From positions 41,365,501 to 41,429,500 of the forward strand of contig NC_091670.1 in the NCBI RefSeq assembly GCF_042453785.1: DNA of 64,000 bases, given 5' to 3'. Source of the DNA: Malus domestica. Taxonomy: Eukaryota; Streptophyta; Magnoliopsida; Rosales; Rosaceae. The notes beneath the pieces are model-generated. The model was not told the DNA's origin. It saw nothing but the letters and a program-made list of their open reading frames with translations, and searched no databases. The position numbers and the translations under genes are program-made. How positions within the stretch are numbered: the stretch's first letter is position 1; each line of letters starts with the position of its first letter. Shown here one piece after another: positions 32,777-46,451 of this stretch.

Positions 32777-33467
32777 CCCATACATGGATTAAATTTGAAG
32801 TCTCCAGCCAATAGCCTCTATTGACTGAAGACTTGGGGGACTACACTATGTACCATATATTGGGCCTCATGAAAAATACTCGGGGGACTTAACCCATTAT
32901 TCATGTATTGAGGAGCGAGCCTTTATTTTATAAAAGGGACTCTCTCACTTTCATTAGAGAGCACCCATCACTTATGTATTGAGGAGCGAACTCTTATTCT
33001 ATAAAAGGGACTCCCTCACCATCATTAGAGAGCATCGCTGCCTGTTGAGCAACCGCCTCGCTGCGAGCACCAACTCTAGCCCATCTTTTTTGTATTGAGG
33101 AACGAGCCCTTATTCTATAAACGGGACTCCCTCACCATCATTAGAGAGCATCGCCGCTTGCTGAGCAACCACTTCGCCGCGAGCACCAACTCTAGCCCAT
33201 CTTTTTTGTATTGAGAGCGAGCCCTTATTCTATAAAAGGGACTCTCTCACCTTTAACGCCACAAGCCGAGCCAACCAAGGCAACATAAGCCACAAGTAGA
33301 GCAGCCTCGCAACATGTGCTACTTCTGGTTGAGCATCATTTCGGATTGGGCACCGCCTCATATCGAGTATAAGTTCTAGACGACATCTAGTTACTTCGGC
33401 CCACACATGGATTGAATTTTAAGTCTCCAGCCAAAAGACTCTCTTGACTGAAGACTTGGGAGACTAC
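32777..33467 (+). repeat. Iterated LTR-like segment before the 3' LTR of element B
   Basis: 32777-32848 (to GACTGAAGACTTGGGGGACTAC) duplicates the end of the internal region at 33400-33467. It is followed by a decayed LTR start (ATGTACCATATATTGGGCC) and then four copies of TATTGAGGAGCGAGCC with TTATTCTATAAAAGGGACTC. Probably tandem duplications at the 3' end, perhaps from strand switching. Confidence 0.75.
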
Positions 33468-33838
33468 TGTTTGTACCATACTTAGGGCCTCCGTATTTAG
33501 ATCTCGTATAAATACTCGGGGGCCTCAAATGTAATTATGTAATAAAGGAATAAGCAAATATGTATAAGTTAGAAGCCCTTATTCTATAAAAGGACTCCTC
33601 ACTCTCCTCATTAGGAGAGGCCAATTTCTTAGGCCATGGGAGATAGCTCTCTCACCCTCAGAAGCTCTCTTCCTCACATACAAAGCCACAAGGTTCACAA
33701 ACAGATAAATACAATATCAGTGTAGACGTAACCCAAACATTGGGGTGAACCACGATATATCTTGTGTTCTTTACTTTCTTGCAGATTCACAGTCGGATTT
33801 ACATTGTTCCAAGACCCTTCCGGTTTTGTGCATCAACA
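33468..33838 (+). repeat. 3' LTR of element B
   Basis: 371 bp; pairs with 30220-30592 and is followed by the CACCC target duplication. Confidence 0.92.
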
Positions 33839-34161
33839 CACCCATTTCCAGCAACATCCGTCGAGCCAGACAAACATTCCTCACACTTCTCTTCCTTCAG
33901 GACCATCTCATCACCTGTGAATCCCATAGCTCCACCTGTTGCAAAAGCCCTGCAACACTTGAGACTAAACATCACCAGGAGAAGTGTTGCTTTGAGTACC
34001 TAGAGGGTATACTCGAAGGCTTCCGCCACAAAATTGCTACAACCCGGACCAAGATCATCATTTCTTTTTATCAAAGGATAATTTTTCTTTTTATGCCCGA
34101 ATTCTTTGCAGTCGTAGCATTGTAGACCCTTGCCTTTGGAACTCGATTTGAACCTACTGTC

Positions 34162-34827
34162 TCATTCAAATCCTCTTCCCAATTTTCTTCCACGATTCCA
34201 ACCTTGAACAGCTAAAGCAGTCTCGTGCCCATCATCAACAATGGTCTTCTTCTTTTGTGTATCATAAGACACCAAAGAAGCCTGCACCTGCTCCAAACTT
34301 ACTGTATCTTTTCCATGCAGTAAGGTTGTCACAAGATTCTCATACGAATCTGGAAGTGAGGTAAGAAGTAAGAGGGCTTTGTCTTCTTCCTCAACCTTAA
34401 CATCAACTTTCCGCAATTGATCCAAGTATCCGTTGAACACATTCATGTGGTCCATGAGATTCCCGCCTTCATCCATCTTTAGCTTGTATAACTTCCGCTT
34501 CAGATGTAACTTGTTGGTCAAACTCTTAGCAATATAGAGTTTTTCCAACTTCTCCCAGAGTGCAGGCGCATAATCTTCATCCATAACATTATTGATAATG
34601 TTGTCAGCTATACAGTGTCGAATTGTGCTAACACAACGCGACTCCAGCTCCTCCCACTGATCATCTGTCATTTCTTTAGGCTTCCCATCTTTTCCCTTCG
34701 AAGCTTTAGCCAAGCCTTGTTGAGTCAAGACATCCTTTACTCTCATCTGCCAGAGAGTAAAACTGTCTTTCCCATTAAACTTCTCAACTGAAAATGACAT
34801 GTTTGTAGTCATCATGGTGACAGTCAA
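34162..34827 (-). pseudogene. gag: copia gag remnant
   Basis: About 221 codons on the minus strand. The N-terminal MSFSVEKFNGKDSFTLWQM and the following helical region (LWEKLEKLYIAKSLTNKLHL, MNVFNGYLDQL, LLTSLPDSYENLV) are those of plant copia nucleocapsid precursors. The frame ends with a stop at 34162. Beyond it, at about 34130-34085, the zinc knuckle CYDCKEFGHKKKN survives but its last Cys is Tyr. No protease or pol follows. Confidence 0.9.
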
Positions 34828-34863
34828 TGAACCAAAGCTTCCAACAAAGCTCTGATACCAATT

Positions 34864-35272
34864 GTTGTGCCTTTGCCCGTTCGTTAGTGCGGAAACGAGA
34901 TTGAGATTACAACCTCACCAAATCACACTCAGTTGAACAAAATAAAATACAAGAAATAAAGACACTGAGAAATTTACGAGGTTCGGCAAAAACATGCCTA
35001 CGTCCCTAGAGAGATATTGCTCTTCACTATGAGAATAACAGTACAAGTACACATGAGTTAAATCAACATAACTCAATCCTAATCCCTTGCACACCCACTC
35101 ATAGAATTTTCTCAAGAGCCTCACTCTACCCCAAGAGTTCTTTCACCAGAGACCTTTTCACTCTAGCTCTCTTGATTTTCTCTCAACCCATATTCAACCT
35201 TTCCCATGGGAGAGCCAAATGCTCTCTCCACCTTGGATGCTTTTCTGGTGCTTACTTAACCACTTTCTAAGC
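34864..35272 (-). repeat. Right (5') LTR of copia remnant, truncated
   Basis: 409 bp matching the first part of 29317-29962. It ends abruptly after CTTTCTAAGCAT. Confidence 0.85.
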
Positions 35273-35275
35273 ATG

Positions 35276-36221
35276 TATTTGGTAATTGACTAACTTGAAT
35301 CATGTCTTGTTCTTTCGAGCCGTAGTTATGCTTCTTGGACTTCCGTTCGGTTCCGTTGAGTGGTCCGGAATTGAGTTCTGCTTGGATTTCGTTGAGTGAT
35401 GGTCCGAAATTGTATCTTGATTTGGATTCCGTTGAGTGATGGTCCGGAATCCCTTCTACTCCGCGATTCCGTTGAGTGATGGTTCGGAATCGTATCCTGA
35501 TTTGGATTCCGCTGAGTGATGGTCCGAAGTCCCCTTTGGTGCTTTGATTCTGTTGGATGGTCCAAAATCCCCTTTTCAGAAATGTAGTCTTTGGTCAAAC
35601 TGTGTCGCTCTAGCCCTGCATTTCGGTCTATGATATGTGATATTGATTGATGTGATTGTGAATGATGTTGGTTGTGATTATTGCCATTATGATTAGACTT
35701 GTTGACCAATGTGGCTAGATAATAACATTGTGCTTCGTTGACCGTTCTTTGAGATGTTGCATACTATGATTTGTGGTGATATGTGAAACATGATGATTTA
35801 TGTGATGAATGAAGTGGAAATGTTAATCGTCATGTAGGATTGTTACGTTGGATATCATTGTATTTGTTATGATTAGACTTGTTGATAAATATGGCTAGAA
35901 AATATGTTGTGTTTCATCGTTGTTCTTTGATATATCGCATAATATGCATTGTGGTATATTGTTGGGACAAAACGTTTTATGTGATGGATATTCGATTGTA
36001 GTGAAACAATGAACTACGAATGGCGTGATCCCTATTGAGGGTACGTAGGCAGTCTAACGAGGAGGTTAGATGCAACCATAAAATATACAAAAATTTCTAT
36101 GAGATTTGGATCTTGAATTATGCTATATACATATCTCGGAGGCGAGGTAGGTTGAGATACAGGTATTTTGTGACGTCATGTGTCGATCCTGGACTTATGT
36201 CGGGATCGGGGCGTGACAAGT
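35276..36221 (+). repeat. Partial LTR, inverted relative of the 8612-11827 solo LTR
   Basis: It ends GTCGGGATCGGGGCGTGACA, the reverse complement of the 8612 start. It contains the same GATTCCGTTGAGTGATGGTCCGG units (35345-35580) and the TACGTAGGCAGTCTAACGA block. Only about the first 950-1150 bp of the longer copy are represented. It abuts the broken copia LTR. Confidence 0.8.
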
Positions 36222-37442
36222 CACTTTTCAGGCTATTTTCCGGCCATCTCTGGCAACCATTGGGCTTCCAAATAGGTATAATCTTATTCTACACTTTCCT
36301 ATCTTCATTTTGATATATTATGGGTCGAATTTGGTTAAGAAATGATTGAGTTACCAAGCTTTGAAAATTGCCCAAAGAGTTTTTAACGGAATGACCAAAA
36401 TCATGGATGGTGGACAATCTCAGGGACCATTTCTATTGATTTTCAATCTCATGAGCCATTTCTATTAATCATGCAAATCTCATGGACTATTTTGTATAAT
36501 AACCCTTCACCGAAATGACATATGTCAGCATTTCATTTGCTAAAATAAATGAGGTTTGATTAATCAAAATACTACTTGTTGCGTTAAAAGGGTATCTCTT
36601 TATAGCCAATTTGGCTAATCCAAGAGCCTGCGGTCAAAAGAGGTATGCGATTGAGTATTACCATGTGAAATATATTCTCAGGGACTATTTAGTTTGGACA
36701 CTTTGGTCCACACAGTACGACCATAGCCAGAAAGTTGTATGCGAGTCCGATTAATTCTTGGTTTATTTTTCTCCCCTTGGACCAAACTCAATCCTGGGCT
36801 ATTTGCCAAATTTCTCTATTTATTCCTCCCCGCACCCAAACCCAACCCAACCCAACCCAACTTAACCCAAATCAAATCTTTGGGCTAAAAACCAAATGCT
36901 AAACCAAAGTCAAATACCCCCCCCAGAATTAGCCCAGAAGCGTGTGGACTCGCCCAAACCCAACCCATTCTCGGCCCGATCACGCGCCCAACTCGCCCCA
37001 CGAAGGTTGAGGCCTTCAACGCCAAACAGGGCGGGACCCATTGTCAGGGCCGCTATCAGCGACCATCATGAGCCCAACGACTCTTTTTATCATCCGACAA
37101 TTGAGATTTTTGGACCGTTGGTTGATCCAACGGTCCAGATTCAAATTTTGTTTTTTAAAAAAATGTAATTTTAAAATACATTGAATCCAACGACTGAGTT
37201 CAAATATAATTAAATCTAACGGTAAAAAAAAGATCTAACGACCCAAATTTAAATCCAAAGGCTAAAATAATAAAAAAAATTATTTTACTCAAAATTCACC
37301 CAAAAACTCTATAATTACATATGTATTTGTTCAAACATCCACACAAAACTCACTTTTCTCCTACAATTCTTCCAATTTTTCTTTCTACCATTTCTTTCCA
37401 TTTTCAAATTGCTCAACATGGCAAGAGAGAGTAAAGAAAATG
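36222..37442. other. Region without a recognised gene
   Basis: No coding similarity. A CCCAA microsatellite lies at about 36839-36863. 37085-37270 has repeated phrases about ATCCAACGG, which may be a decayed inverted-repeat element. Confidence 0.5.
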
Positions 37443-38088
37443 TGTGAGAGCAATGGCGGAACCAAAAATTCATGCCAGGAGGGGCCTTTAAACTATGAAA
37501 GAAATTAGAAAAAAATTTAGTAATATCATGGAATTTGAATCAAACAAGAGTGATAGAGCTTTAAAATTTGTATGAAAAAATTAGTATTGAGAGATGTCAT
37601 AGTAAATAGAACCTGTGTTGACATCTAACACAACATTGATAATAACGTTATAACTAGCTCAAACTATTATTACGATATTTTTCTTTTAATATTATTGAAT
37701 CTTCCTCTCGAATATATATACCTTGTTTTATATGAACTAACAAAAAAATAAGCTATTATTACGATACTTTTTTTTAATATCATTCAATCTTCCTCCCGAA
37801 TATATATACATTGTTTTATATGAACTAACAAAAAAATAATTGGTTTAAAAGAAATCAAAATGTTAGTACAAGGGTAGTTATATATGGTAATTGGTAAAAA
37901 AATACCAAAAAGTAACTTTCCGTTAGCAAGCGTCGACCCCAGGACCTAATGAAACCTTTCAAAGGTAATATTCCAACACACCACATGCACATTATTGCAA
38001 AAAATTACTACATAGTAGATATATATTTATTTCCAGGATGGGCCTTGGACTACCCTAATCTCCATGTGGCTCCGTCACTGTGTGAGAG
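37443..38088. mobile_element. Non-autonomous hAT transposon
   Basis: The element is 37451-38080 (630 bp) with a perfect 8-bp target duplication, TGTGAGAG, on both sides. Terminal inverted repeats are CAATGGCGGAACCA and CAGTGACGGAGCCA. The interior has an 83-bp direct duplication (about 37667-37749 and 37750-37837) and no transposase. Confidence 0.92.
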
Positions 38089-39229
38089 TAAAAATGAATG
38101 TATAGATGTACAAGAGTGAATGAGTTAGTCAATAAAGAAAGAGAAAGAAACAGCCTGTTCCATCAAGAGAGTTTTAATTTCTTTTCTTCTTTTTTCCTGG
38201 TGTAGCACCGAAGTTTCAAAGAGAAGACTGAATGAGCGATTGAAAATAAGCCCGTGTGTTATCATCAGTACCTCTAAAATTTGTTAATACGATACCCTAA
38301 AATATAGTATTAATTTGTCTGTATATTCGAAACCACCGGCCCTATTCTCTCATATTTTCTGTAGATATCTATATGTTGCATTTTCACTTAAGCGGCTTAA
38401 AAATACTTCACTTAAATCATGAAAATTATAGAATAGTGTGGGAACAAACTCTAGGCCCGTATTCTATGGGGCTCATCTTGAATTTGATTCATACTGCGGC
38501 TGAACCACACGATGGTAGTAAGAAGGAAGCTGAAATGCTTATGTGAGTCTTTATGACCTCTAGAATGGTAAATTACCGTAAAGAAACCACCAGCTGGTCT
38601 TTTAAAAAATAAAAAAACTATGTGCTACGGTGAAGATTCCATTATATTGTAGTCAGACTTCATAAAAAAAAAAATTATATTATAGTCAGATAATCACGTC
38701 TAATATAAAATTTTAGCATGATTATGGAGTTTAACCTAAATTTCAAAACAAAATTAAATGTACGAAAAATATATCTTCTTTTTACAGAGTACATTGGCCG
38801 GCCCAAGGCCCTAAACACACATTTAAATACAACTGTATGTATCTGGCTCTATCCATACTCCATTTAGGGTAAATACTCTTCAAAAATTGCTGCGTGGGTG
38901 CCACAGAGAATCATCCCAGATGTGCATGGCCCAACGCTCGCCCAGACCACAGCAACTCTAGGTGAAATGGGAAGCGCTTTCTTGACATGCATGCATGGCT
39001 TTTCTCTTTGGCATTCCTGTCATGCACCCAGATTAACCAATAACCCAGAGTACCGCCACAACAACTTGAACGGTGACTCTAACAGCAACGAAAGATTTTC
39101 TCTTCCCTGTTCCTGTATGCACATATGGAATTGTACGTACGTACTCGATATTAATAATATCAAGCCAAAAGCTAATCAACATAATACTAATTAGTTAATT
39201 AAATTGATCATCATTTTAATCATAATACT
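38089..39229. other. Region without a recognised gene
   Basis: No coding similarity or defined repeat seen. It lies downstream of the broken CRK-type gene. Confidence 0.5.
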
Positions 39230-39307
39230 TACCACCACTTTTGGTTGGTTTTCCTTCCCCGTAAAAGAGGTCAGGCCCGTACCTCAACTGACAGCTTGGC
39301 GAAAAAA

Positions 39308-40013
39308 TCATACCCCATGTTCTTCCCTCACCTCACAAGTCTCCTGATACCAACCGATACCTGCCCTCAAACACCTTTGACAGCCAGTCCCATTTATGTC
39401 CGGAGTACATTGCAACAAACAATATATCGACGTCCCTCCGTTGCCTTTCTTGTCATCCCCGGTTGCAAAATAAATTGGTGTGGTATTGCCAACAGCTTTG
39501 TCCACAAGACCATTCATCAAACTCAACAAGCTCTGATTAAACTGGTCTTCGTTTGACTCTTTGTTCACACTGCACCAATATCGCCACGGAAGCTCCTCCT
39601 CCGTGGCAGAGATGGAGCGGTTCGAATATCCCAACATGCATTTCCTCATACCAAACGATAGATTCCCTGTTGTTGGTGCAATTTTGTTTGAGGTTCTTGG
39701 CAGCGGAGTCGATGCAGTCGTGGCAGACTCCGGACTTGACAGAACCTCGACAAAGGTACAGGCCGTACACTTTTTTGTCGTTGTCTCCGGAGGTGGAGTT
39801 GTAGAAGCTGGTGCCCGAGGATTTCGAGGAGAGTTCGGTGAGGAGTTTGTTAACGTTGTCTTGGAACGAGCCGTTTTGGGCTTTGTTAACTTCTAAGGAG
39901 CAATAGTGGTGGATGTAGTGAATCGAATTGGAACAGATAACAAGTTTGGATAGGCCGATGAATGAAAGGGATACAATTATTAGGGTGGGACCATGAAAAT
40001 TAACTAATGACAT
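39308..40013 (-). pseudogene. Broken DUF26 secreted/receptor protein (CRK or CRRSP type)
   Basis: A minus-strand frame starting at 40013 encodes a signal peptide (ending near VICSNS) and a first DUF26 repeat with CRGSVKSGVCHDC. At about 39641-39643 one extra base shifts the frame within what should read WYEECMLGYSNRS. The next frame continues with a second repeat including CTPDINGTGCQRC and ends at 39308 (REEHGV), short of the usual last cysteines. No membrane segment or kinase exons follow within 1 kb. A cysteine-rich secretory protein or a truncated CRK is equally possible. The frameshift makes it a likely pseudogene. Confidence 0.85.
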
Positions 40014-40089
40014 CTTAATTTGTTTGATCGAATCCCTAACAGTTCCTGAACTGGTGGTGCAAAAGGAACATAATTAGAAATAATTAAGG

Positions 40090-40400
40090 TGGTTTTTTAG
40101 TGATGGAGATCAAGTGACATCTTTGCTTGCTCGATGGTTGAAGATTGTTGAATTAGTGGTGCAAAAGGCATGCATGAATATTGACGTTAAATAATAGGAG
40201 GCATCCCTGAAAGGCTCTCATAATTTGCGTTGACATATTCAACGTGATTTTCTCTTTTCTATGACTAATTCAGAAAACATAATAATTGATTGGGAGAGGG
40301 AACAGACATCCGTTACTTTTACTGTAAAAGTTTTCTATAAATATAAGCTACAAGAATAAACTCACCAACTTTGAAGCAAGAATACAAGAAAATGACTTGT
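40090..40400. repeat. CRK intergenic segment paralogous to 63520-63830
   Basis: Shared blocks include GCTCGATGGTTGAAG, TTGCGTTGACATATTCAACG, TTCTATGACTAATTCAG and CATAATAATTGATTG. It lies between the broken DUF26 gene and the 3' end of the intact CRK. Confidence 0.88.
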
Positions 40401-40470
40401 GCTACAAAAAAAAAAACAAAAAAAAAAAAAACCTTTATATATGTGTTCCCATACGGTTCATCAGTCATCA

Positions 40471-43295
<2,825 letters not shown>

Positions 43296-43599
43296 TTCTC
43301 CTGCTCAAGTCCGAAGTAACACGGTTGGGGTTTTGTGGCTCAATATAATTATGTTAGGATGTGGGTGGATGGACGGAAAAAATCCCACGTTTGGTAGAAG
43401 CGTACCATATAATCTACTCGTTCAAATGGTGGCTAGCGTTGATTGCACCTTCTATATAATCAACCCACCTACACGGGAAGAAACCAAAAGTACAGATAAA
43501 TATAAATAGGTAACGACATTGATAGCCGCCGCTTGAATACACGATATTTAGAAAAATCAGTTGAAAAATTATGCCAATTGACTAATTAGGCTACTAAGT

Positions 43600-43945
43600 G
43601 ATGAAATTGAGGTTTCACCGTAAAACCAATTGATTATATAGGGAGTAGCTTAAAACCATATAAGCATATAGCAAATCTTGTCCCTCATTGATGTGGGAAA
43701 ACTCTCAACCCACCTCCATACTTGTGGCGGATTTTCAAGCCTACACGTGGACAACAACTTAGTGAAGTGAAGTGCGTGTGGCCGTTTGGCTTCACACGAG
43801 GACAACCCGCTTTGATACCATGATGAAATTGAGGTTCCACCATAAAACCAATTGGCTATATGGGGAGTAGCCCAATACCATATAAGCACATAATAAACTT
43901 TGTTCATCACCGATGTGGGATAACTCTCAACACTAAGTAGCAGTA
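43600..43945 (-). mobile_element. TRIM element with two LTRs, minus strand
   Basis: Two LTR copies (about 43605-43720 and 43823-43945) share GAAATTGAGGTTYCACC, CAATTGRYTATAT and GATGTGGGA. Between them is CGCTTTGATACCATGATG, the reverse complement of TGGTATCAAAGCG, a one-base variant of the initiator-Met primer site. Same family as 25958-26395. Confidence 0.82.
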
Positions 43946-43964
43946 TGCTGTTGCGGGCCATGGA

Positions 43965-44120
43965 GTTTTAACGAAAAGCCCGTGGTACTGTTCACTTTAA
44001 CAAAAAATCATATTTTTACACTAAAAAGTCAAATATTGTACTATTCACTTTACCCTTTATTTTGTCCTTATCGTTAAAATTCAAAGTTTTCAAACCTTTT
44101 TCATTAGTTTTCTTTTGTAC
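43965..44120 (+). mobile_element. MITE family with CTGTTCACTTTAACG motif, copy 1
   Basis: Shared order of motifs with 47055-47203 (inverted) and 60465-60610: AACGAAAAGC, TACTGTTCACTTTAAC, ACACTAAAAAGTCAA, TACTATTCACTTTACCC, TTTTCATTAG. Non-coding. Confidence 0.75.
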
Positions 44121-44487
44121 ATATGTCAATCCTTACGAAAGTAATAGCAGGCAAGAGTGATTTTCGGGTGCCAAAAAAATCTTTGAAATGTCGTACATTG
44201 AATGTAAGAAACTTGGGCTAACTCCAAACCTATCGCCTAAAACCTACTTTAACCCCCGCCCCCACCCCCCACCCCGCTCCTATGGCCTAAAACCTACTTG
44301 ACCTCTTCCCACCCCACCCGAAAAATCAATTCCAACCTAAGTTCTAATTTTAATTTGGATCCAAAGCCAAATACCGGTCCAGGTGAAATGACGAAAAAGG
44401 GCATGGGGCACATGTTGCTTTTATATGATTGTGCGCTGGTGTTGCCATCTTACGTGTGCTTTCCTCATCTTTCAACTCTTTTCAACA

Positions 44488-45513
44488 CTTTCAAATAGGG
44501 GTGGATTCGGTTCCGTTCGGTTCGGTTTTTGGTTGAAACCGGAAACCAAACCGAAATTACTGTTCGGTTTGGTTTGGTTCGATTTTTCTTCGGTTTTTGT
44601 TTGTTTCAGTTTTTTTCAGTTTGGTTTCGGTCCGGTTCGGTTTTTCACAGTAAAATTCAACCATTTCATTCCCTTTTTACTCATCCAATTTTACAGTAAA
44701 TTTTTCACAACAATTCAACCATTTCATTCCCCGTGTTCTGTTCCTGAGGGCTCAGCCTGCAAGCCATCGTAAAACATGAGAGCAAGGATAAGCAAAGCTC
44801 GTTACACGACTTATTATCTTAGTAGCAGCTAGTGCAGCCACCATTAACAGATCTAAAGAAGATGCTATTATTATAGCATAACCCGCATGTCTGACCGACT
44901 TCTTAACTGATAAAGTTTTTCATGATTCATTTAGAGCAGTGACCATTAGTGTGTTTTGAAACTAAAAATATGAAGCCCACTCCTGAACTGTGTTAGACTC
45001 TAAAACCAAAAGGCGCAGGTCTGTCCCTCTAATTGCATACTTCACTAAGTACAACAAGAATAAGGCAAGTTACCTGGCCATCTGCAATTATGAATAAGAC
45101 ATGGTATTGGCCACCACTCTCCTCAACAATGGTCATGGCCTGTCCAATTACAGGTGCAAATGAAGTCGGTCCTGCCAAACATAATGATAATAATGTAAGA
45201 TGATTGATTAGATGATATAAATGACCACGTCAAGAAATAAGTACTTGGGAAGCAAGGAAACCAGGTTCCCCCTGAAAACATAAAAGAGGCATGACAGCCA
45301 TCAGCATTTGATTCATTGATTTATCTTCCAAGAGCACAGTAAAAACCATATCCAAAACAGATACTTAAATGAATAAAATATAAAAAAATATTAATTTAAT
45401 TAATTCGGTTCGGTTCGGTTTTTTCAATTCGGTTCGGTTTTTTCGGTTTCGATTTGGTGTTCGGTTCGGTTTTTTTCGGTTTTTGGTTTTTTGAACCCAC
45501 CCCTACTTTCAAA
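44488..45513. mobile_element. hAT-type transposon carrying an RGLG (copine-type E3 ligase) exon
   Basis: The element is 44496-45505 (1010 bp). It is flanked by a perfect 8-bp duplication, CTTTCAAA (44488-44495 and 45506-45513), and has terminal inverted repeats TAGGGGTGGATTC and (reverse complement) TAGGGGTGGGTTC. Both ends then carry GGTTCGGTTTTT-rich repeats. The centre contains a host-like exon with splice signals (45074-45171). No transposase is present, so it would need one supplied from elsewhere. Confidence 0.92.
45074..45171 (-). pseudogene. RGLG-like: Captured exon of RGLG/copine E3 ubiquitin ligase
   Basis: On the minus strand, a 98-bp exon bounded by an AG acceptor (TTGGCAG) and a GT donor (CCAG then GTAAC) encodes GPTSFAPVIGQAMTIVEE and SGGQYHVLFIIADGQ. 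This matches the von Willebrand A / copine domain of plant RGLG ubiquitin ligases (family GPTSFAPIIDMAMTIVEQ). Retained introns on both sides show it was copied from genomic DNA rather than mRNA. Only this exon is recognisable. Confidence 0.88.
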
Positions 45514-45679
45514 CACTCTGAACGACAAAACCACCGCTTGCTTCTCCACCAGTTCACCCAGACCACCGCAATCACTGCCACCACTTCACCCAAATCCAAC
45601 GAAGGGTGCCACAACAAATGTGTGTATCTTCCTGCACCACCGGTCTCCGCAACATTTTCCAAAACCCGCTTGACTAAGG

Positions 45680-46451
45680 TAAGCGAATTTGGTGTTCTGG
45701 ATTATATTGGAATTGAAATAGGTTTGGTTTCATTAACTTTTTGGGTTATTAAATTTGTATGCTCTGATTGTTTGGAATTTAATTTTGATTTACAAATTTC
45801 TGATAAAACCTCAACAAGAAATTTAGGAACATGTTTTTTTTTTTTTTGGGTCTTCTTTCTTCTGATTTTTTGGGTTTTCATCTAGGTTATTTTCTGAACA
45901 TGCTCCATTTATTTTACACTTGGTTTCGTATACCCTGCAGCAGTCAAATAGATAACCTTACAGAACCAAAAGCCATTGAAATGGCGAGTGGCATATATGT
46001 TTATTTCTATGTTTTCAAATCTGAGTTTTAGATATTTTTCTTTGTTTTGGTTAATTATGGAATTTTGGCTCCCAATTTCTTAAAACTTTTGAATTTTTTT
46101 CGCTATTTAGTGTGAGAATATGGGTCCAAGATTGGATTCTTCCAATTTCTGGGCAGGGAAAACAGGGTGGTGACGGTAGACAATTCCAACTTCTTTGTGG
46201 TGGAAATCATAGTTTCATTTTAGATTTTCTTGTGGGCTTATGAAATGAGTTGGAATGATGTCTCATGATTATGTGAATGTTTTTTAATTTAGTTGTGAAC
46301 CAGAACCTGGGTATCAACCAAGGACTGATTGCGGGAGGGTTCAAGTTTTCCGACGTGATTGTTAATTTCTGTAATTTAATCATTTTGAGTTCTTATTTTT
46401 TATAATTCTGTTTTTGCAGGAATTATTGTTAATTGTTATGTTGAATTTCAG
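45680..46451. other. Intron-like region before the SANTA-like exon
   Basis: AT-rich, starting after a possible donor (AAG then GTAAGC at 45679) and ending in a TTTCAG acceptor at 46451. The open stretch 45514-45678 before it does not join the SANTA-like exon in phase, so I cannot claim they are one gene. Confidence 0.35.

Larger units (their letters stand above)
30215..33843 (+). mobile_element. Non-autonomous LTR retrotransposon B, carrying an Aux/IAA fragment
   Basis: The element is 30220-33838 with the 5-bp duplication CACCC on both sides (30215-30219 and 33839-33843). LTRs are 30220-30592 (373 bp) and 33468-33838 (371 bp), both TGTTTGTACC...GCATCAACA. The primer-binding site TTTGGCGCCGTCTGTGGGAA begins at 30593 and a purine-rich tract (ACTTGGGAGACTAC) precedes the right LTR. 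No gag or pol. The interior holds an intronless Aux/IAA fragment followed by several tandem arrays. Its LTR ends, primer site and last 110 internal bases match element A, so both belong to one family. It is nested in the copia remnant and so is younger. Confidence 0.93.
29317..35272 (-). mobile_element. Ty1/copia retrotransposon remnant, interrupted by element B
   Basis: The left LTR (29317-29962, 646 bp) is bounded on the + strand by TGTTGTG and CACAACA; the right LTR (34864-35272) is truncated at its far end. The primer-binding site lies beside the right LTR (minus-strand TTGGTATCAGAGC, initiator Met) and the polypurine tract AATGTGGAGAT beside the left one, so it reads on the minus strand. 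Only gag remains (34162-34827); integrase, reverse transcriptase and RNase H are absent. Element B (30215-33843) is inserted in the interior. The truncation of the right LTR is where a piece of another LTR begins (35276). Confidence 0.88.

Noticed and set aside
32503..32824. Overlapping frames encoding repeated LQSSSFKASF-type peptides
   Set aside because: These are translations of the 28-33 bp tandem array; more than one frame is open because of the repeat composition.
45514..45678. First exon of a gene joined to the SANTA-like exon at 46452
   Set aside because: The donor phase does not fit the acceptor phase without a stop, so a single gene model is not supported.
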